Below are positions 1 through 8,355 of a DNA stretch of 64,000 nt, one piece after another. The notes beneath the pieces are model-generated. The model had not been told where the DNA came from and did not search any database. It saw only the letters and a program-made list of their open reading frames with translations. The DNA comes from an uncultured bacterium. Its GTDB lineage: Bacteria; Patescibacteriota; Saccharimonadia; Saccharimonadales; Saccharimonadaceae. Both the position numbers and the translations under genes were made by a program. Position 1 is the first letter of the stretch. Every line of letters starts with the position of its first letter. The stretch spans positions 49,909-113,908 of the forward strand of contig CACWJA010000001.1 in the NCBI GenBank assembly GCA_902761145.1. Reading direction: 5' to 3'.

Positions 1-1
1 G

Positions 2-76
2 AAAGAGGAAATCGACTACCTCATCTCCATGTTCCAACAGTACGTTACTGAAGAGATAGAGGCACTAAACCTCTGA
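2..76 (+). CDS. C-terminal end of an unidentified protein (partial)
   Basis: An open frame enters from the left edge and ends at TGA 74-76. It encodes 24 residues rich in Glu, Tyr and Ile (ending EEIEALNL). The fragment is too short to assign a family. It is followed directly by a strong hairpin at 82-108, as expected for the last gene of a rightward transcription unit. Confidence 0.55.
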   Translation, partial: KEEIDYLISMFQQYVTEEIEALNL

Positions 77-81
77 CATCC

Positions 82-108
82 TGGCCCGCCGGTCCTCCCG
101 ACGGGCCA
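82..108 (+). terminator. GC-rich terminator hairpin after the partial left-edge gene
   Basis: Arms 82-91 (TGGCCCGCCG) and 99-108 (CGACGGGCCA) pair over 10 bp with one G-U and a 7-nt loop. The following T-tract is weak (AATTTACT), so termination may be partial. Confidence 0.6.
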
Positions 109-149
109 ATTTACTGCCACACTAATTACGTCAAAATTAATTACCTCAC

Positions 150-178
150 AAAAAGACGCATTCACCATGCGTCTTTTT
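150..178. terminator. Bidirectional terminator between the left-edge gene and rpsO
   Basis: Arms AAAAAGACGCA and TGCGTCTTTTT form an 11-bp stem with a 7-nt loop. There is a T-run on the right arm for plus-strand transcripts and the mirror-image run for rpsO on the minus strand. Confidence 0.85.
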
Positions 179-203
179 TCCACTACAAACGTTTTATCAA
201 GAT

Positions 204-470
204 CTATTTCCTTAATCCAAGCTTCTTAACAGTCTTCTTGTATAGCTCAAAATCGGTCTCTTCCAGATATTTCAGAAGCTTCTTACGCTTCCCCACCATC
301 TGCATTAATCCTCTTTTGGCCATAAAGTCATGTTTGTTATTCTTGACATGCTCGGTTACTTCTTTGATCCGCTCAGTCAAGATAGAAACTTGCACTTCAG
401 GAGAACCAACGTCCGCTTTGTTGCGAGCTACCTTGGCAATAGCCTTGTCTTTATTCTCTTTTGTTATCAT
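204..470 (-). CDS. rpsO: 30S ribosomal protein uS15
   Basis: This is an 88-residue protein with the uS15 pattern: MITKENKDK start, GSPEVQVSILTERI, the H-V-K-N-N-K-H-D-F region, and the RGLMQMVGKRKKLLKYL helix ending YKKTVKKLGLRK. uS15 binds 16S rRNA helix 22 and nucleates the 30S platform. The frame is open for six more codons upstream (MWYNGA), but the family normally starts at MITKE. A TATAAT box at 477-482 also ends exactly 6 nt before that ATG, which predicts a leaderless transcript. The promoter faces away from truB, and the two -10 boxes are only 10 bp apart. Confidence 0.95.
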   Translation of the reverse strand: MITKENKDKAIAKVARNKADVGSPEVQVSILTERIKEVTEHVKNNKHDFMAKRGLMQMVGKRKKLLKYLEETDFELYKKTVKKLGLRK

Positions 471-476
471 TGCCCC

Positions 477-498
477 ATTATACCACATCTGTTATAAT
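477..498. promoter_or_regulatory. Back-to-back -10 boxes for rpsO (-) and truB (+)
   Basis: TATAAT on the minus strand at 477-482 lies 6 nt before the rpsO ATG. TATAAT on the plus strand at 493-498 lies 6 nt before the truB ATG. The -35 region of each promoter would therefore fall near the other gene's start codon, so RNA polymerase binding at the two is probably mutually exclusive. Confidence 0.7.
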
Positions 499-504
499 AT
501 TGCA

Positions 505-1170
505 ATGAACGAAGATCAGATCATTCTTATTGACAAGCCCGCAGGGATCTCTAGCTTTGGCGTAGTAGCCAAAGTTCGTCGTCGTCTTACCGAAGAATTC
601 GGACACAAAGTCAAAGTCGGCCACACCGGCACCTTAGACCCCTTCGCCACTGGCCTCCTGATCTTATTATCTGGCAAATATACCAAAAAATCCAATGAAT
701 TCCTAAAGCTCGACAAAATCTACGAAGCCACCATGAAGCTCGGCTACATTTCCTCAACAGGAGACCCAGAAGGCGAAATCACAAAATACGATGCTAGTGT
801 GGGTGGCGGAGCTTGGGGCTCCGATGAAGCCACTTCTGTGATTTCTTCATTCCTAAACTCTTTCATCGGCAAAATCACCCAAACCCCACCTAGATTCTCC
901 GCCATCAAAATCAATGGTCAAAGAGCCTACAAACTAGCTCGCCAAGGCAAAACTTTCAACATCCCTTCCCGTCAAGTCGAAATCTACAGCATCGATATTC
1001 TAAACTACAATTATCCATGCCTCACCATCCGCGTTCACTGTAGCAGCGGCACCTATATTCGCACACTAGCCGAAGACATCGGCAAAGCCTTAGGCACTGG
1101 TGCCTATCTTACAGCTCTTCGCCGCATCAAAATCGGCCAATATAGCATAACCGACGCTACCAAATTATGA
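505..1170 (+). CDS. truB: tRNA pseudouridine-55 synthase (TruB), short form
   Basis: This 221-residue enzyme makes pseudouridine 55 in the T-loop of tRNAs. It shows the TruB signatures LIDKPAGISSF, HTGTLDPFATGLL with the catalytic Asp, TPPRFSAIKINGQRAYKLAR, and CSSGTYIRTLAEDIG near residues 175-190. It is shorter than E. coli TruB (about 314 residues) and stops near the end of the catalytic fold, so the C-terminal PUA-like domain is absent. ATG 505 is chosen because it gives the usual MNEDQIILIDKPAG start and sits 6 nt after TATAAT, suggesting a leaderless mRNA. Neighbour rpsO is divergent. Confidence 0.95.
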   Translation: MNEDQIILIDKPAGISSFGVVAKVRRRLTEEFGHKVKVGHTGTLDPFATGLLILLSGKYTKKSNEFLKLDKIYEATMKLGYISSTGDPEGEITKYDASVGGGAWGSDEATSVISSFLNSFIGKITQTPPRFSAIKINGQRAYKLARQGKTFNIPSRQVEIYSIDILNYNYPCLTIRVHCSSGTYIRTLAEDIGKALGTGAYLTALRRIKIGQYSITDATKL

Positions 1171-1182
1171 TATAATCAACTT

Positions 1183-1794
1183 ATGTTATTAACATCAAGC
1201 AAAATACTCGGCACGCCAATTCTTAGCTTAGAAGTCGGCGGCGCTATCGGGCAAGTCTCAGACATCATCATTGATCCCGACACCCTCAAAGCCATCGCCT
1301 TTCGTCTTACGGGCGGCGTTGTACCACGCACTGGCACAAATTACCTCGATACCTCCAGCGTCCGCGAATACTCACCATACGGCATGGTTATAGATAGTGC
1401 AGACGAATTCATATCCCCAGACGACGTCGTCAAGCTTTCCAAAGTACTCCAGCTCAATTTCAGCCTTATCGGCCTCAAAGTCGAAACAAAAAAACACCAC
1501 AAGCTCGGCAAAGTCATAGATTACACCGTCACTTCAGATAACTTCTCCGTCCAGCAAATCATCATCAAGCGCCCTACCATCAAAAGCTTCGTCGATTCAG
1601 AGCTCACTATCCACCGTCGCGAGATAGTCGAAATCACCGATTACAAAGTCATCGTCAAGGACGAAGAAAAAGTCCTCAAAGAACGTGCCAAAAAAGAGGA
1701 CTTCGTACCAAACTTCGTTAATCCTTTTCGTAAGACAGAACAAGATTACGCACCAGCTGATAATCAAACCCTTGCCGACAAAGATACTGAATAA
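1183..1794 (+). CDS. PRC-barrel domain protein
   Basis: This is a 203-residue soluble protein. The N-terminal part (LLTSSKILGTPILSLEVGGAIGQVSDIIIDPDT) reads as a PRC-barrel, and a second barrel-like repeat starts near residue 92 (SLIGLKVETKKHHKLGKVIDYTV). PRC-barrels occur in RimM and in photosynthetic or RNA-associated proteins, so a specific role cannot be assigned. The C-terminal 27 residues are polar and probably disordered. TATAAT at 1171-1176 directly abuts the truB stop and ends 6 nt before this ATG, so the gene appears to have its own leaderless promoter. Its last 77 nt overlap the end of recX on the other strand. Confidence 0.75.
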   Translation: MLLTSSKILGTPILSLEVGGAIGQVSDIIIDPDTLKAIAFRLTGGVVPRTGTNYLDTSSVREYSPYGMVIDSADEFISPDDVVKLSKVLQLNFSLIGLKVETKKHHKLGKVIDYTVTSDNFSVQQIIIKRPTIKSFVDSELTIHRREIVEITDYKVIVKDEEKVLKERAKKEDFVPNFVNPFRKTEQDYAPADNQTLADKDTE

Positions 1795-2563
1795 GCTTCT
1801 CATCATCATACTTTCCTCGTTTCTTGACTATCATTTTTAGTATTTCTTCAGTATCATCTCTTTCGCATAGCACCTCATCAATGCACTCCTGCGACACGCC
1901 CTTCTTCACTAGCTCTAATCTCAGCCTCTTTTTAGAGATCCCTTTTTTTACAAAACGATTCTTTACATAGTACTCTGCAAATTTCCTATCATCCACATAG
2001 CCTTTTTCGCACAGCCGCTGTACTATCAATTCGTCAAAATCATACTTTTCCTGCTTCTCATCGCGAAACATTTTTTTCTTCATCCGTTCGGCCGTCTTAT
2101 CTTCACCACTCGCTATCATCTCCGCTATTTCCTTTTCCTTCTGCCAGCTATCCTTTCTTGCTTTTGCCTCACTCAACTGTCGTCGCCTCTTCAAATAATC
2201 TCTCAGTTCCCGCACAGAACGCGGCCTCACTAGTGCCCACTCCAATGCTCGCTGATACGCTTTACCGTATTCACTCGCTTTTTTATACTCGGCTAGCTTA
2301 CCAGCAGTGATCAACTGCCCTACCTTCACACCTAGCTCCACCACCTGTGCTATGTCTAGAGAAAAGGCATATTTATCATTTACATACACATTCACGCGGT
2401 TTTCATTTTTCACCGCCTGTCGAATATCACTAATCTTTAGCTCACCACCAAGAACTCCCGCGTCTTCCGACGCATCTATTCGCATTATACCATGCTTACG
2501 CTTTTTTGTCAATCTATCAGGCTTGTTGTCTGGTATTTCATCGCTTAGTTTATAGATTTCCAT
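1718..2563 (-). CDS. recX: RecX regulatory protein
   Basis: This 281-residue protein has the RecX layout. An N-terminal segment (VNVYVNDKYAFSLDIAQVVELGVKVGQLI) is followed by helical repeats with signatures ALEWALVRPRSVRELRDYL, IVQRLCEKGYVDDRKFAEYYVKNR and LIQYLCRQGFDYQLV. RecX modulates RecA filaments, and it is third in a recA-NUDIX-recX operon. It starts 14 nt inside the NUDIX gene. An internal charged insert (about residues 135-180) makes it longer than typical RecX (about 150-260). About 27 residues before the first domain are non-conserved, so the start is less certain. The C-terminal coding end runs antisense through the tail of the PRC-barrel gene. Confidence 0.9.
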   Translation of the reverse strand: MEIYKLSDEIPDNKPDRLTKKRKHGIMRIDASEDAGVLGGELKISDIRQAVKNENRVNVYVNDKYAFSLDIAQVVELGVKVGQLITAGKLAEYKKASEYGKAYQRALEWALVRPRSVRELRDYLKRRRQLSEAKARKDSWQKEKEIAEMIASGEDKTAERMKKKMFRDEKQEKYDFDELIVQRLCEKGYVDDRKFAEYYVKNRFVKKGISKKRLRLELVKKGVSQECIDEVLCERDDTEEILKMIVKKRGKYDDEKLIQYLCRQGFDYQLVRNLVLSYEKD

Positions 2564-3104
2564 GTGTCCTCAGCCACATATCCATCATATCAAAAGTCAT
2601 CCTATCTTTTTTCAGCGATGCCTTTGCATATTTCTCCCGAAAATCATCCATCTCGTCATATTTTACCCACTTCACTTCCGTCACTTCATGGTCGTCAAAA
2701 TGAAATTCATCCGCCTTTTCGGTCCAATCCACCAAATATATCCACGCAAATCTATTTTTGTTAAAAGGATACATCGTCACAAGCTCCAGCTCATCCGCAC
2801 TTATAGTAGCACCAATCTCTTCACGCGCCTCTCGCACTGCGGCCTCTATCAGCGATTCTCCTAGATTTATATGCCCTCCAGCAGATATATCCCAATCCCC
2901 AGGATACCTATCTATCTCCTCAGACCTCTTCTGCCACAAAAACTCCAGTCCATCTTTACCACGGCGATACAAAAATACTATAGATACCCCCACTATACCT
3001 TCATCGCCAGTCACCTCTGGATTGCCACGAGATGCGTCCCAACCCTCCCCTGGTATCGGCTCTCCATTTTTACTATATAGCTGCCATATTTCGTCTTTAT
3101 GCAT
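2550..3104 (-). CDS. NUDIX hydrolase (IPP isomerase-like subfamily)
   Basis: This 184-residue protein has a clear Nudix box at residues 77-99: GGHINLGES, then REAREEIGA, giving the GX5EX7REUXEEXGU pattern that binds Mg2+ and cleaves nucleoside-diphosphate-linked substrates. The N-terminal segment ([15 protein letters not shown]) resembles the Idi-like NUDIX group, where substrate is hard to predict. It lies between recA and recX with an 8-nt overlap with recA, implying translational coupling. A nucleotide-sanitation role alongside recombinational repair is an inference. Confidence 0.88.
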   Translation of the reverse strand: MHKDEIWQLYSKNGEPIPGEGWDASRGNPEVTGDEGIVGVSIVFLYRRGKDGLEFLWQKRSEEIDRYPGDWDISAGGHINLGESLIEAAVREAREEIGATISADELELVTMYPFNKNRFAWIYLVDWTEKADEFHFDDHEVTEVKWVKYDEMDDFREKYAKASLKKDRMTFDMMDMWLRTHGNL

Positions 3105-4128
3105 CTTGAGCCTTCACCCTTACTTGCTTTTCAATTTCTTCCATTAGTTCTGGCTTTTCCTTAAACAGCCTCTTTACAGCTTCACGCCCCTGGCCCAGTG
3201 TTTCGCCATTATACTTTATAAATGCTCCAGCTTTTTCCAACACTCCATATTGTACCCCCAGATCCAATATATCGCCAGATTTCGACACGCCCTCATTGTA
3301 CATTATGTCAAATTCTGCCGTACGGAAAGGCGCAGCAATCTTATTTTTCACTACTTTTATCTTTGTACGGTTACCAGCTATCTTGTCGCCATCTTTAATC
3401 TGGCCTATCCTACGAATATCCACCCGTACACTCGCATAAAATTTCAATGCATTACCACCAGTGGTGGTCTCTGGATTACCAAACATCACGCCTATCTTCA
3501 TTCGAATCTGATTAATAAATATCACCGTAGCACGTGATTTAGCTATAATACCAGTTAATTTGCGCATCGCTTGGCTCATAAGCCTTGCCTGTAATCCCAT
3601 TTGCGCATCCCCCATGTCTCCGTCTATCTCAGCCTGAGGTACCAATGCAGCTACCGAGTCTACTACTATCAGGTCCACCGCATTAGATCTCACCAAAGTC
3701 TCACATATTTCTAGGGCCTGTTCACCATTATCTGGTTGGCTTATCAACAAATTCGCCGTGTCCACGCCAATCCTCTTGGCATACGCTGGATCCAAAGCAT
3801 GCTCCGCATCTATAAATGCCGCTTGTCCACCTTGCTTTTGCATCTCAGCTATCGCGTGCAATGCCAATGTTGTTTTACCGCTAGACTCTGGCCCATATAT
3901 CTCTATAATTCTGCCCTTTGGCCACCCGCCACCAAGCGCCAAGTCCAGGGACAAAGATCCACTAGGAAGCAACTCTACATCCATTTTTGGCGTCTCGCCA
4001 AGTTTCATTATCGACCCGTCACCAAATTGCTTCGTGATCTGGGCTATAGCTAGCTTCAACGCCTCGCTCTTGCCGTCCACCGCTTCGTTCTTTTTGTTTT
4101 TTTCTGTCACCGCATCCTTTTTTGCCAT
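3097..4128 (-). CDS. recA: Recombinase A
   Basis: This 343-residue ATP-dependent strand-exchange protein has Walker A GPESSGKT at residues 79-86, the MAW-like GGRIIEIYG region, Walker [11 protein letters not shown], and [32 protein letters not shown]. An N-terminal Lys/Glu-rich extension of about 20 residues precedes the conserved start, and the acidic C-terminal tail is short. The ATG is preceded by AGGAAAGGAAG (strong SD), with a TATAAA-like -10 further upstream. No LexA-type operator is apparent. It is the first gene of the recA-NUDIX-recX operon, with a small SD-led ORF upstream (4224-4295). Confidence 0.97.
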   Translation of the reverse strand: MAKKDAVTEKNKKNEAVDGKSEALKLAIAQITKQFGDGSIMKLGETPKMDVELLPSGSLSLDLALGGGWPKGRIIEIYGPESSGKTTLALHAIAEMQKQGGQAAFIDAEHALDPAYAKRIGVDTANLLISQPDNGEQALEICETLVRSNAVDLIVVDSVAALVPQAEIDGDMGDAQMGLQARLMSQAMRKLTGIIAKSRATVIFINQIRMKIGVMFGNPETTTGGNALKFYASVRVDIRRIGQIKDGDKIAGNRTKIKVVKNKIAAPFRTAEFDIMYNEGVSKSGDILDLGVQYGVLEKAGAFIKYNGETLGQGREAVKRLFKEKPELMEEIEKQVRVKAQDA

Positions 4129-4184
4129 AGTTTACTTCCTTTCCTCTATATTTATATAGCACATAATCTTAATAGGAAACAGAG

Positions 4185-4257
4185 TTGACTTCTACGCTTG
4201 CATATGGTAAGATCTATTTGGGTTTATTGATTTCTCGTTTTACGAGAAATCTTTTTT
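4185..4257 (+). ncRNA. Tiny promoter-terminator unit 1 (about 38-nt transcript)
   Basis: TTGACT (4185-4190), a 17-nt spacer and TAAGAT (4208-4213) form a good sigma70-type promoter. An intrinsic terminator follows almost at once: stem GATTTCTCG 4229-4237 / CGAGAAATC 4243-4251, then TTTTTT to 4257. The predicted RNA runs from about 4220 to 4257. Two units with the same spacing occur at 42912 and 60785. The terminator also lies inside the small minus-strand ORF at 4224-4295, so only one of the two readings may be functional. Confidence 0.45.
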
Positions 4258-4295
4258 AGTTTGACAGTAATTTTTATTTCTTCAATCTCAAACAT
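4224..4295 (-). CDS. Small basic peptide ORF upstream of recA (candidate leader peptide)
   Basis: A 23-codon ORF begins MFEIEEIKITVKLKK and ends RNQ-stop. It has an excellent SD (AAAGGAGGGATTTT before the ATG) on the recA strand, about 95 nt before recA. No family is recognised. The SD is the main support. The peptide is acidic at its start and strongly basic after residue 8. It could be a leader ORF on the recA transcript or an independent small protein. Confidence 0.4.
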   Translation of the reverse strand: MFEIEEIKITVKLKKISRKTRNQ

Positions 4296-4409
4296 AAAAT
4301 CCCTCCTTTCACCGTACCACTATTTAAATATGCGTCACCCCCATTTCCTGTTTTTTATATACTACATATCCACTATCAATTCAACCCACTATGGTATAAT
4401 ACTATTATT

Positions 4410-5468
4410 ATGCGAGTCAATGAAAATATTCTTATTTCTAGCCTTACCACCATGCGTCTTGGTGGCCCAGCCCGTTACGTTCTAGAAGTAGAACGCCCCG
4501 AAGAAATCCCCGACGCCTACGGTTTTGCCGATACCTACCACTTACCTACTTTTGTCCTAGGCTACGGCGCCAATACCATTGGCCACGACGAAGGCTTCCC
4601 TGGCGTCATCATTATTAGCCGCATGAAAGGCATTTTCGAGACTCCCACCGCCGACGGCGTTCGGCTCAAGGTTATGAGCGGCGAATACTGGGACGACGTA
4701 GTAGCCTACACTACCAGCAAAGGCTACACTGGTATCGAAGGCCTTAGTCTCATCCCTGGCTTAGCTGGCGCAGCACCCGTACAGAATATCGGTGCCTATG
4801 GCCAAGAAATCTCCAACACATTAGAGTCTATCGACGTCTACGATACCGCTAATCGTACTTTCGTCACTCTCACCAAGTCCGATTTGCATTTCGGCTATCG
4901 CCAAAGCATCCTCAATACCACCGAGAAAAATCGATATTTCGTGGTTTCCATTACCCTAGCGCTCAAGCCAGGCCAAATGTCTCGTCCCCTCTACCGCTCC
5001 ATCGAAAAATACCTTTCCGATAATAGCATCACCGATTTATCACCAGCTAGCATCCGCAACGCAGTCATCGCTATTCGTAGGTCCAAACTTCCCGACCCTC
5101 TCACAGAAGCCAGCGCTGGTTCTTTCTTCAAAAACATCTTCTTAGATGAAGCTGGCACAGAAGCCTGCGAGTCCAAAGGTTACCCAGTGCATCGCACCCC
5201 TAGTGGTGGCAAGCTTAATTCTGGCTGGCTCATAGAGCACGCTGGTCTCTCTGGCAAGACCTTCCACGGTATCCGCGTGAGCGACAAAGCTTCCCTTGTG
5301 CTCATCAACGATTCCGCCACCAGCTATTCCGATCTCGCCGCCGCCCGTGATACTATCATTGGCAAAGTCTACGATCTTTACGGTTTCTGGCTAGAGCAAG
5401 AGCCTGTGGAGCTGCTTCCCCCACCTCGCCCCGCGCAGCCCACACCTCCCACAGGAGCCACAAAGTGA
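4410..5468 (+). CDS. murB: UDP-N-acetylenolpyruvoylglucosamine reductase (MurB)
   Basis: This 352-residue FAD enzyme makes UDP-MurNAc in peptidoglycan synthesis. FAD and substrate motifs include TTMRLGGPARYVLEVE near the N-terminus, FVLGYGANTIG, GIEGLSLIPGLAGAAPVQNIGAYGQEI (residues ~107-135), the catalytic-loop Ser in EASAGSFFKN, and GWLIEHAGLSG near the C-terminus, so it is type I (E. coli-like). The catalytic Glu is probably in LEQEPVEL. A Pro-rich tail of about 15 residues follows. TATAATAC at 4395 lies 9 nt before the ATG. The stop overlaps folD by 4 nt (GTGA). Confidence 0.94.
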   Translation: MRVNENILISSLTTMRLGGPARYVLEVERPEEIPDAYGFADTYHLPTFVLGYGANTIGHDEGFPGVIIISRMKGIFETPTADGVRLKVMSGEYWDDVVAYTTSKGYTGIEGLSLIPGLAGAAPVQNIGAYGQEISNTLESIDVYDTANRTFVTLTKSDLHFGYRQSILNTTEKNRYFVVSITLALKPGQMSRPLYRSIEKYLSDNSITDLSPASIRNAVIAIRRSKLPDPLTEASAGSFFKNIFLDEAGTEACESKGYPVHRTPSGGKLNSGWLIEHAGLSGKTFHGIRVSDKASLVLINDSATSYSDLAAARDTIIGKVYDLYGFWLEQEPVELLPPPRPAQPTPPTGATK

Positions 5469-6253
5469 AGCTTCTCTCTGGCTCTGAGTTAGCCGGGTTT
5501 ATCAAAGAACGTCAAGCCCACCAAGTCGCTACATTGTCTAGTCAGCCCAAGCTACTCATCATCCGTGATAGCGACAATCCCGTCATACTCAAGTATGTCA
5601 ATCTCAAAATCCGCTACGGTGCCGATATCGGTGTAGTCGTAGAAGATTATCTTGCTACCAGCACCGCTGATATTGCCGCAAAAATCCACTCAGCCAATGC
5701 CGATCCATCCATCTCTGGCATCATCCTTCAGCTCCCCATTTCAGACAAATCCGCCACCGATGAGCTATGCAATCTCATCGCTCCAGCCAAAGATGTCGAT
5801 GGCCTCGGCACTCACGCCAATTTTGACTCCGCCACCGCCACTGCCATACTCTGGCTCCTGGCTGGCTACGATATCAAGTTAGATGCTAAGAGACTCGCTA
5901 TCGTCGGTCGTGGCAAGCTAGTCGGCGCTCCACTTTTTAAAATGTTTACAGATTCTCACTACGATGTTACTCTCTTTCACCGCGGTGACGACTTGACAAA
6001 CCTTAAGGATTTTGATATAATCATAAGCGCCACGGGTGTACCGGGGTTAATATCTAATGATATTATCTCCCCAGGCACCGTTCTCGTAGATGCCGGTACC
6101 GCCAGCGAAGATGGCGTTATCAAAGGCGATCTATCTCCAGACCTCTACTCCCGTACCGATCTCGCTGCTATCACTCCAGTAAAAGGCGGCGTCGGCCCGC
6201 TCACCATCACCTGCCTTTTTGATCACGTCCTCCAAGCCAAAAGTCATACCTAG
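5465..6253 (+). CDS. folD: Bifunctional methylenetetrahydrofolate dehydrogenase / cyclohydrolase (FolD)
   Basis: This 262-residue FolD interconverts 5,10-methylene-, methenyl- and 10-formyl-THF. The catalytic Tyr-x3-Lys is in YVNLKIRYG, the substrate loop is GIILQLPISD, the AKDVDGLG Asp is present, the NADP site is AIVGRGKLVGAPLFKMF, and the C-terminal loop TPVKGGVGPLTI matches the family PGGVGPMT. Translation starts at GTG, overlapping the murB TGA by 4 nt, so it is translationally coupled. It ends 8 nt before the end of the convergent helicase gene, with no terminator between them. Confidence 0.93.
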   Translation: MKLLSGSELAGFIKERQAHQVATLSSQPKLLIIRDSDNPVILKYVNLKIRYGADIGVVVEDYLATSTADIAAKIHSANADPSISGIILQLPISDKSATDELCNLIAPAKDVDGLGTHANFDSATATAILWLLAGYDIKLDAKRLAIVGRGKLVGAPLFKMFTDSHYDVTLFHRGDDLTNLKDFDIIISATGVPGLISNDIISPGTVLVDAGTASEDGVIKGDLSPDLYSRTDLAAITPVKGGVGPLTITCLFDHVLQAKSHT

Positions 6254-6261
6254 TAGCTATA

Positions 6262-8283
6262 CTAATATTCAAATATCGGCCCATCATCTGGAAAAGGATC
6301 AAAATCACTCTCACCAAATCCATCAAAATCCCTCAAATCATCCGTAAACCCATCGCCATCTTCATCTCTGTATCCAGCCGATCCATACGGATTGTATCCT
6401 AGCTCCGTCAAAAATCTCGATGGCATATTATAACTTCTATCTCCAAAGGTATATCTACTCATCGCATAGGTCAAAAACAGTCTCTTCATTGCTCGAGTCA
6501 TCCCCACATACGCAAGCCTTCTCTCTTCTTCTAGTCCAGCCTCATCTTCGCTTGTCCTGCCACTCGGGAAAAGCCCATCCTCCATCCCTACCATAAACAC
6601 CACTGGAAATTCCAGTCCCTTAGCCGCATGCATAGTCATCAGCGTCACTGAGTTTTTTACCGAACTCTCGTCCGCACTAGACATCAGCGTAGCATCCGCA
6701 AGAAAATCTTCCAAATTATCATACACTCCCGCATTTGCCGCTAATACTTCTAGGTTATTCATCCTTTCTTCGCCACTTGGCGTACCATCATCAATCAATT
6801 CCTTAAAATTAAAATATTCCACGATGTTTTTTACTATCTCGCCTGGGTTATCGCCCGCCGAAGTCTTTTTCAAGAAATTCACTAGTCTTGCCAACCCATT
6901 TTTGGCCTTCGCCGCACTTAGTACATCTAGCATATCTGGATTTTCCAAAGGCTTTTCATCCGTAAGCGCGTCCATCGCCATCATAATCTTATTTAACGAT
7001 ACCTCGCCTATCCCAGATAGCACATTTTTTACTACACGTTCCAGACTTACTTTATCACGCTGATTTACGATCAACTTAAGTATGGCCAGCACATCTTTTA
7101 CTTCTTTACGATCATAAAATCTCACCCCACCCACTATCTTGTACGGTATATGATTTTCTATAAATATTTTTTCAAAAGTGTACGACTGCGCATTAGTCCG
7201 ATATAGTACTGCAAAATCACTATAGTCTGTATATTTTCTCATCAACAAATTAATCTTACGCGCTACGTATCTAGCCTCTTCTGTTTCATCGCGCAATGAT
7301 TCTATCTCTACTGGCTCACCTTTTTCTGCCTCAGTAAATAATGTCTTATCGGTACGAGTCTTATTTTTGTTGATTATTTTTTGTGACGCCTCTAGTATGT
7401 TGGCTGTAGATCTGTAATTCTGCTCTAGTTTTATTACCTTGGCTCCTGGAAAATCTCGTTCAAAATTAAGAATATTCGTAAAATCCGCCCCGCGCCACGA
7501 ATAAATAGACTGCCAATCATCGCCCACTACACATATATTCTTTTCTTTCCCCACCAATAGTTTAACGATATTATACTGCACTACGTTAGTATCCTGATAC
7601 TCATCTATCAAGATATATTTAAATTTATCTTGCCACTTTTTTCGTACTTCCGCGTTTTTTTGCAACAATTCAAGCTCTTTCATAAGCAGATCATCAAAAT
7701 CCAAGGCCCCTGCCTTATTTTTTTCTATCTCATATTGCTTAAAAATCTTGGCAATACTTTGTTGGTTAGGATACAACGCTCCTGCTGCGTATTCCTCTGG
7801 CCCATTTCCCTGATTTTTCTCACTAGATATTATAGATTGAATAGATTTTGGTTTCAAATTCTTATTGTCAGATAATTTCAAATTTTTAATAATCCGCTTG
7901 ATTAGCGAAACTTGGTCATCCATATCATATATCACGAAATTCCTATCTAGGCCGATCGCATCCGCTTCTATTCTCAGTATCCTCACAGCTATACTGTGGA
8001 ATGTCCCCATATACGGCATAAAACTCCTAGGCGGATCCGCCTCCATATTATCATCCATCAGCAACTTCCATAGCCGCTCACGCATCTCCCTAGCTGCCTT
8101 ATTAGTAAAAGTCACTGCAAGTATATTATTTGGAGTCACCCCATGCGCTATCAAATTCGCAATCCTATGAGTCAAAGTCTTTGTCTTACCAGATCCCGCG
8201 CCAGCAAGTATTAATAGCGGCCCCTCCAGAGCCTCCACCGCCTGCCCCTGCGCTGGGTTCAAACCTCCAAATATTTTATCCAT
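6262..8283 (-). CDS. UvrD/PcrA/Rep-type superfamily 1 DNA helicase
   Basis: This 673-residue 3'-5' helicase is of the UvrD/PcrA type. It has the Q-motif LNPAQGQAV, Walker A AGAGSGKT (about residues 27-34), motif Ia TFTNKAAREM, motif II LIDEYQDTN, motif III VVGDDWQSIYSWRGA, motif IV QNYRST, motif V TMHAAKGLEFPVVFM and motif VI RRLAYVGMTRA. The C-terminal ~50 residues are rich in Asp, Gly and Phe and probably disordered. It removes proteins from DNA and acts in repair. TATAAT (8290-8295, minus) ends 6 nt before the ATG, implying a leaderless mRNA, and it faces the murA promoter. Confidence 0.95.
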   Translation of the reverse strand: MDKIFGGLNPAQGQAVEALEGPLLILAGAGSGKTKTLTHRIANLIAHGVTPNNILAVTFTNKAAREMRERLWKLLMDDNMEADPPRSFMPYMGTFHSIAVRILRIEADAIGLDRNFVIYDMDDQVSLIKRIIKNLKLSDNKNLKPKSIQSIISSEKNQGNGPEEYAAGALYPNQQSIAKIFKQYEIEKNKAGALDFDDLLMKELELLQKNAEVRKKWQDKFKYILIDEYQDTNVVQYNIVKLLVGKEKNICVVGDDWQSIYSWRGADFTNILNFERDFPGAKVIKLEQNYRSTANILEASQKIINKNKTRTDKTLFTEAEKGEPVEIESLRDETEEARYVARKINLLMRKYTDYSDFAVLYRTNAQSYTFEKIFIENHIPYKIVGGVRFYDRKEVKDVLAILKLIVNQRDKVSLERVVKNVLSGIGEVSLNKIMMAMDALTDEKPLENPDMLDVLSAAKAKNGLARLVNFLKKTSAGDNPGEIVKNIVEYFNFKELIDDGTPSGEERMNNLEVLAANAGVYDNLEDFLADATLMSSADESSVKNSVTLMTMHAAKGLEFPVVFMVGMEDGLFPSGRTSEDEAGLEEERRLAYVGMTRAMKRLFLTYAMSRYTFGDRSYNMPSRFLTELGYNPYGSAGYRDEDGDGFTDDLRDFDGFGESDFDPFPDDGPIFEY

Positions 8284-8355
8284 CTACTTATTATATCACG
8301 GTATTATTGCATAAATCACTTTTCAAATTATTCATCCTGTGATATAATTATACAT

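Noticed and set aside
238..504. N-terminal extension of the TruB frame across rpsO
   Set aside because: It is antisense to rpsO and upstream of the TATAAT box. TruB homologues start at the position chosen.
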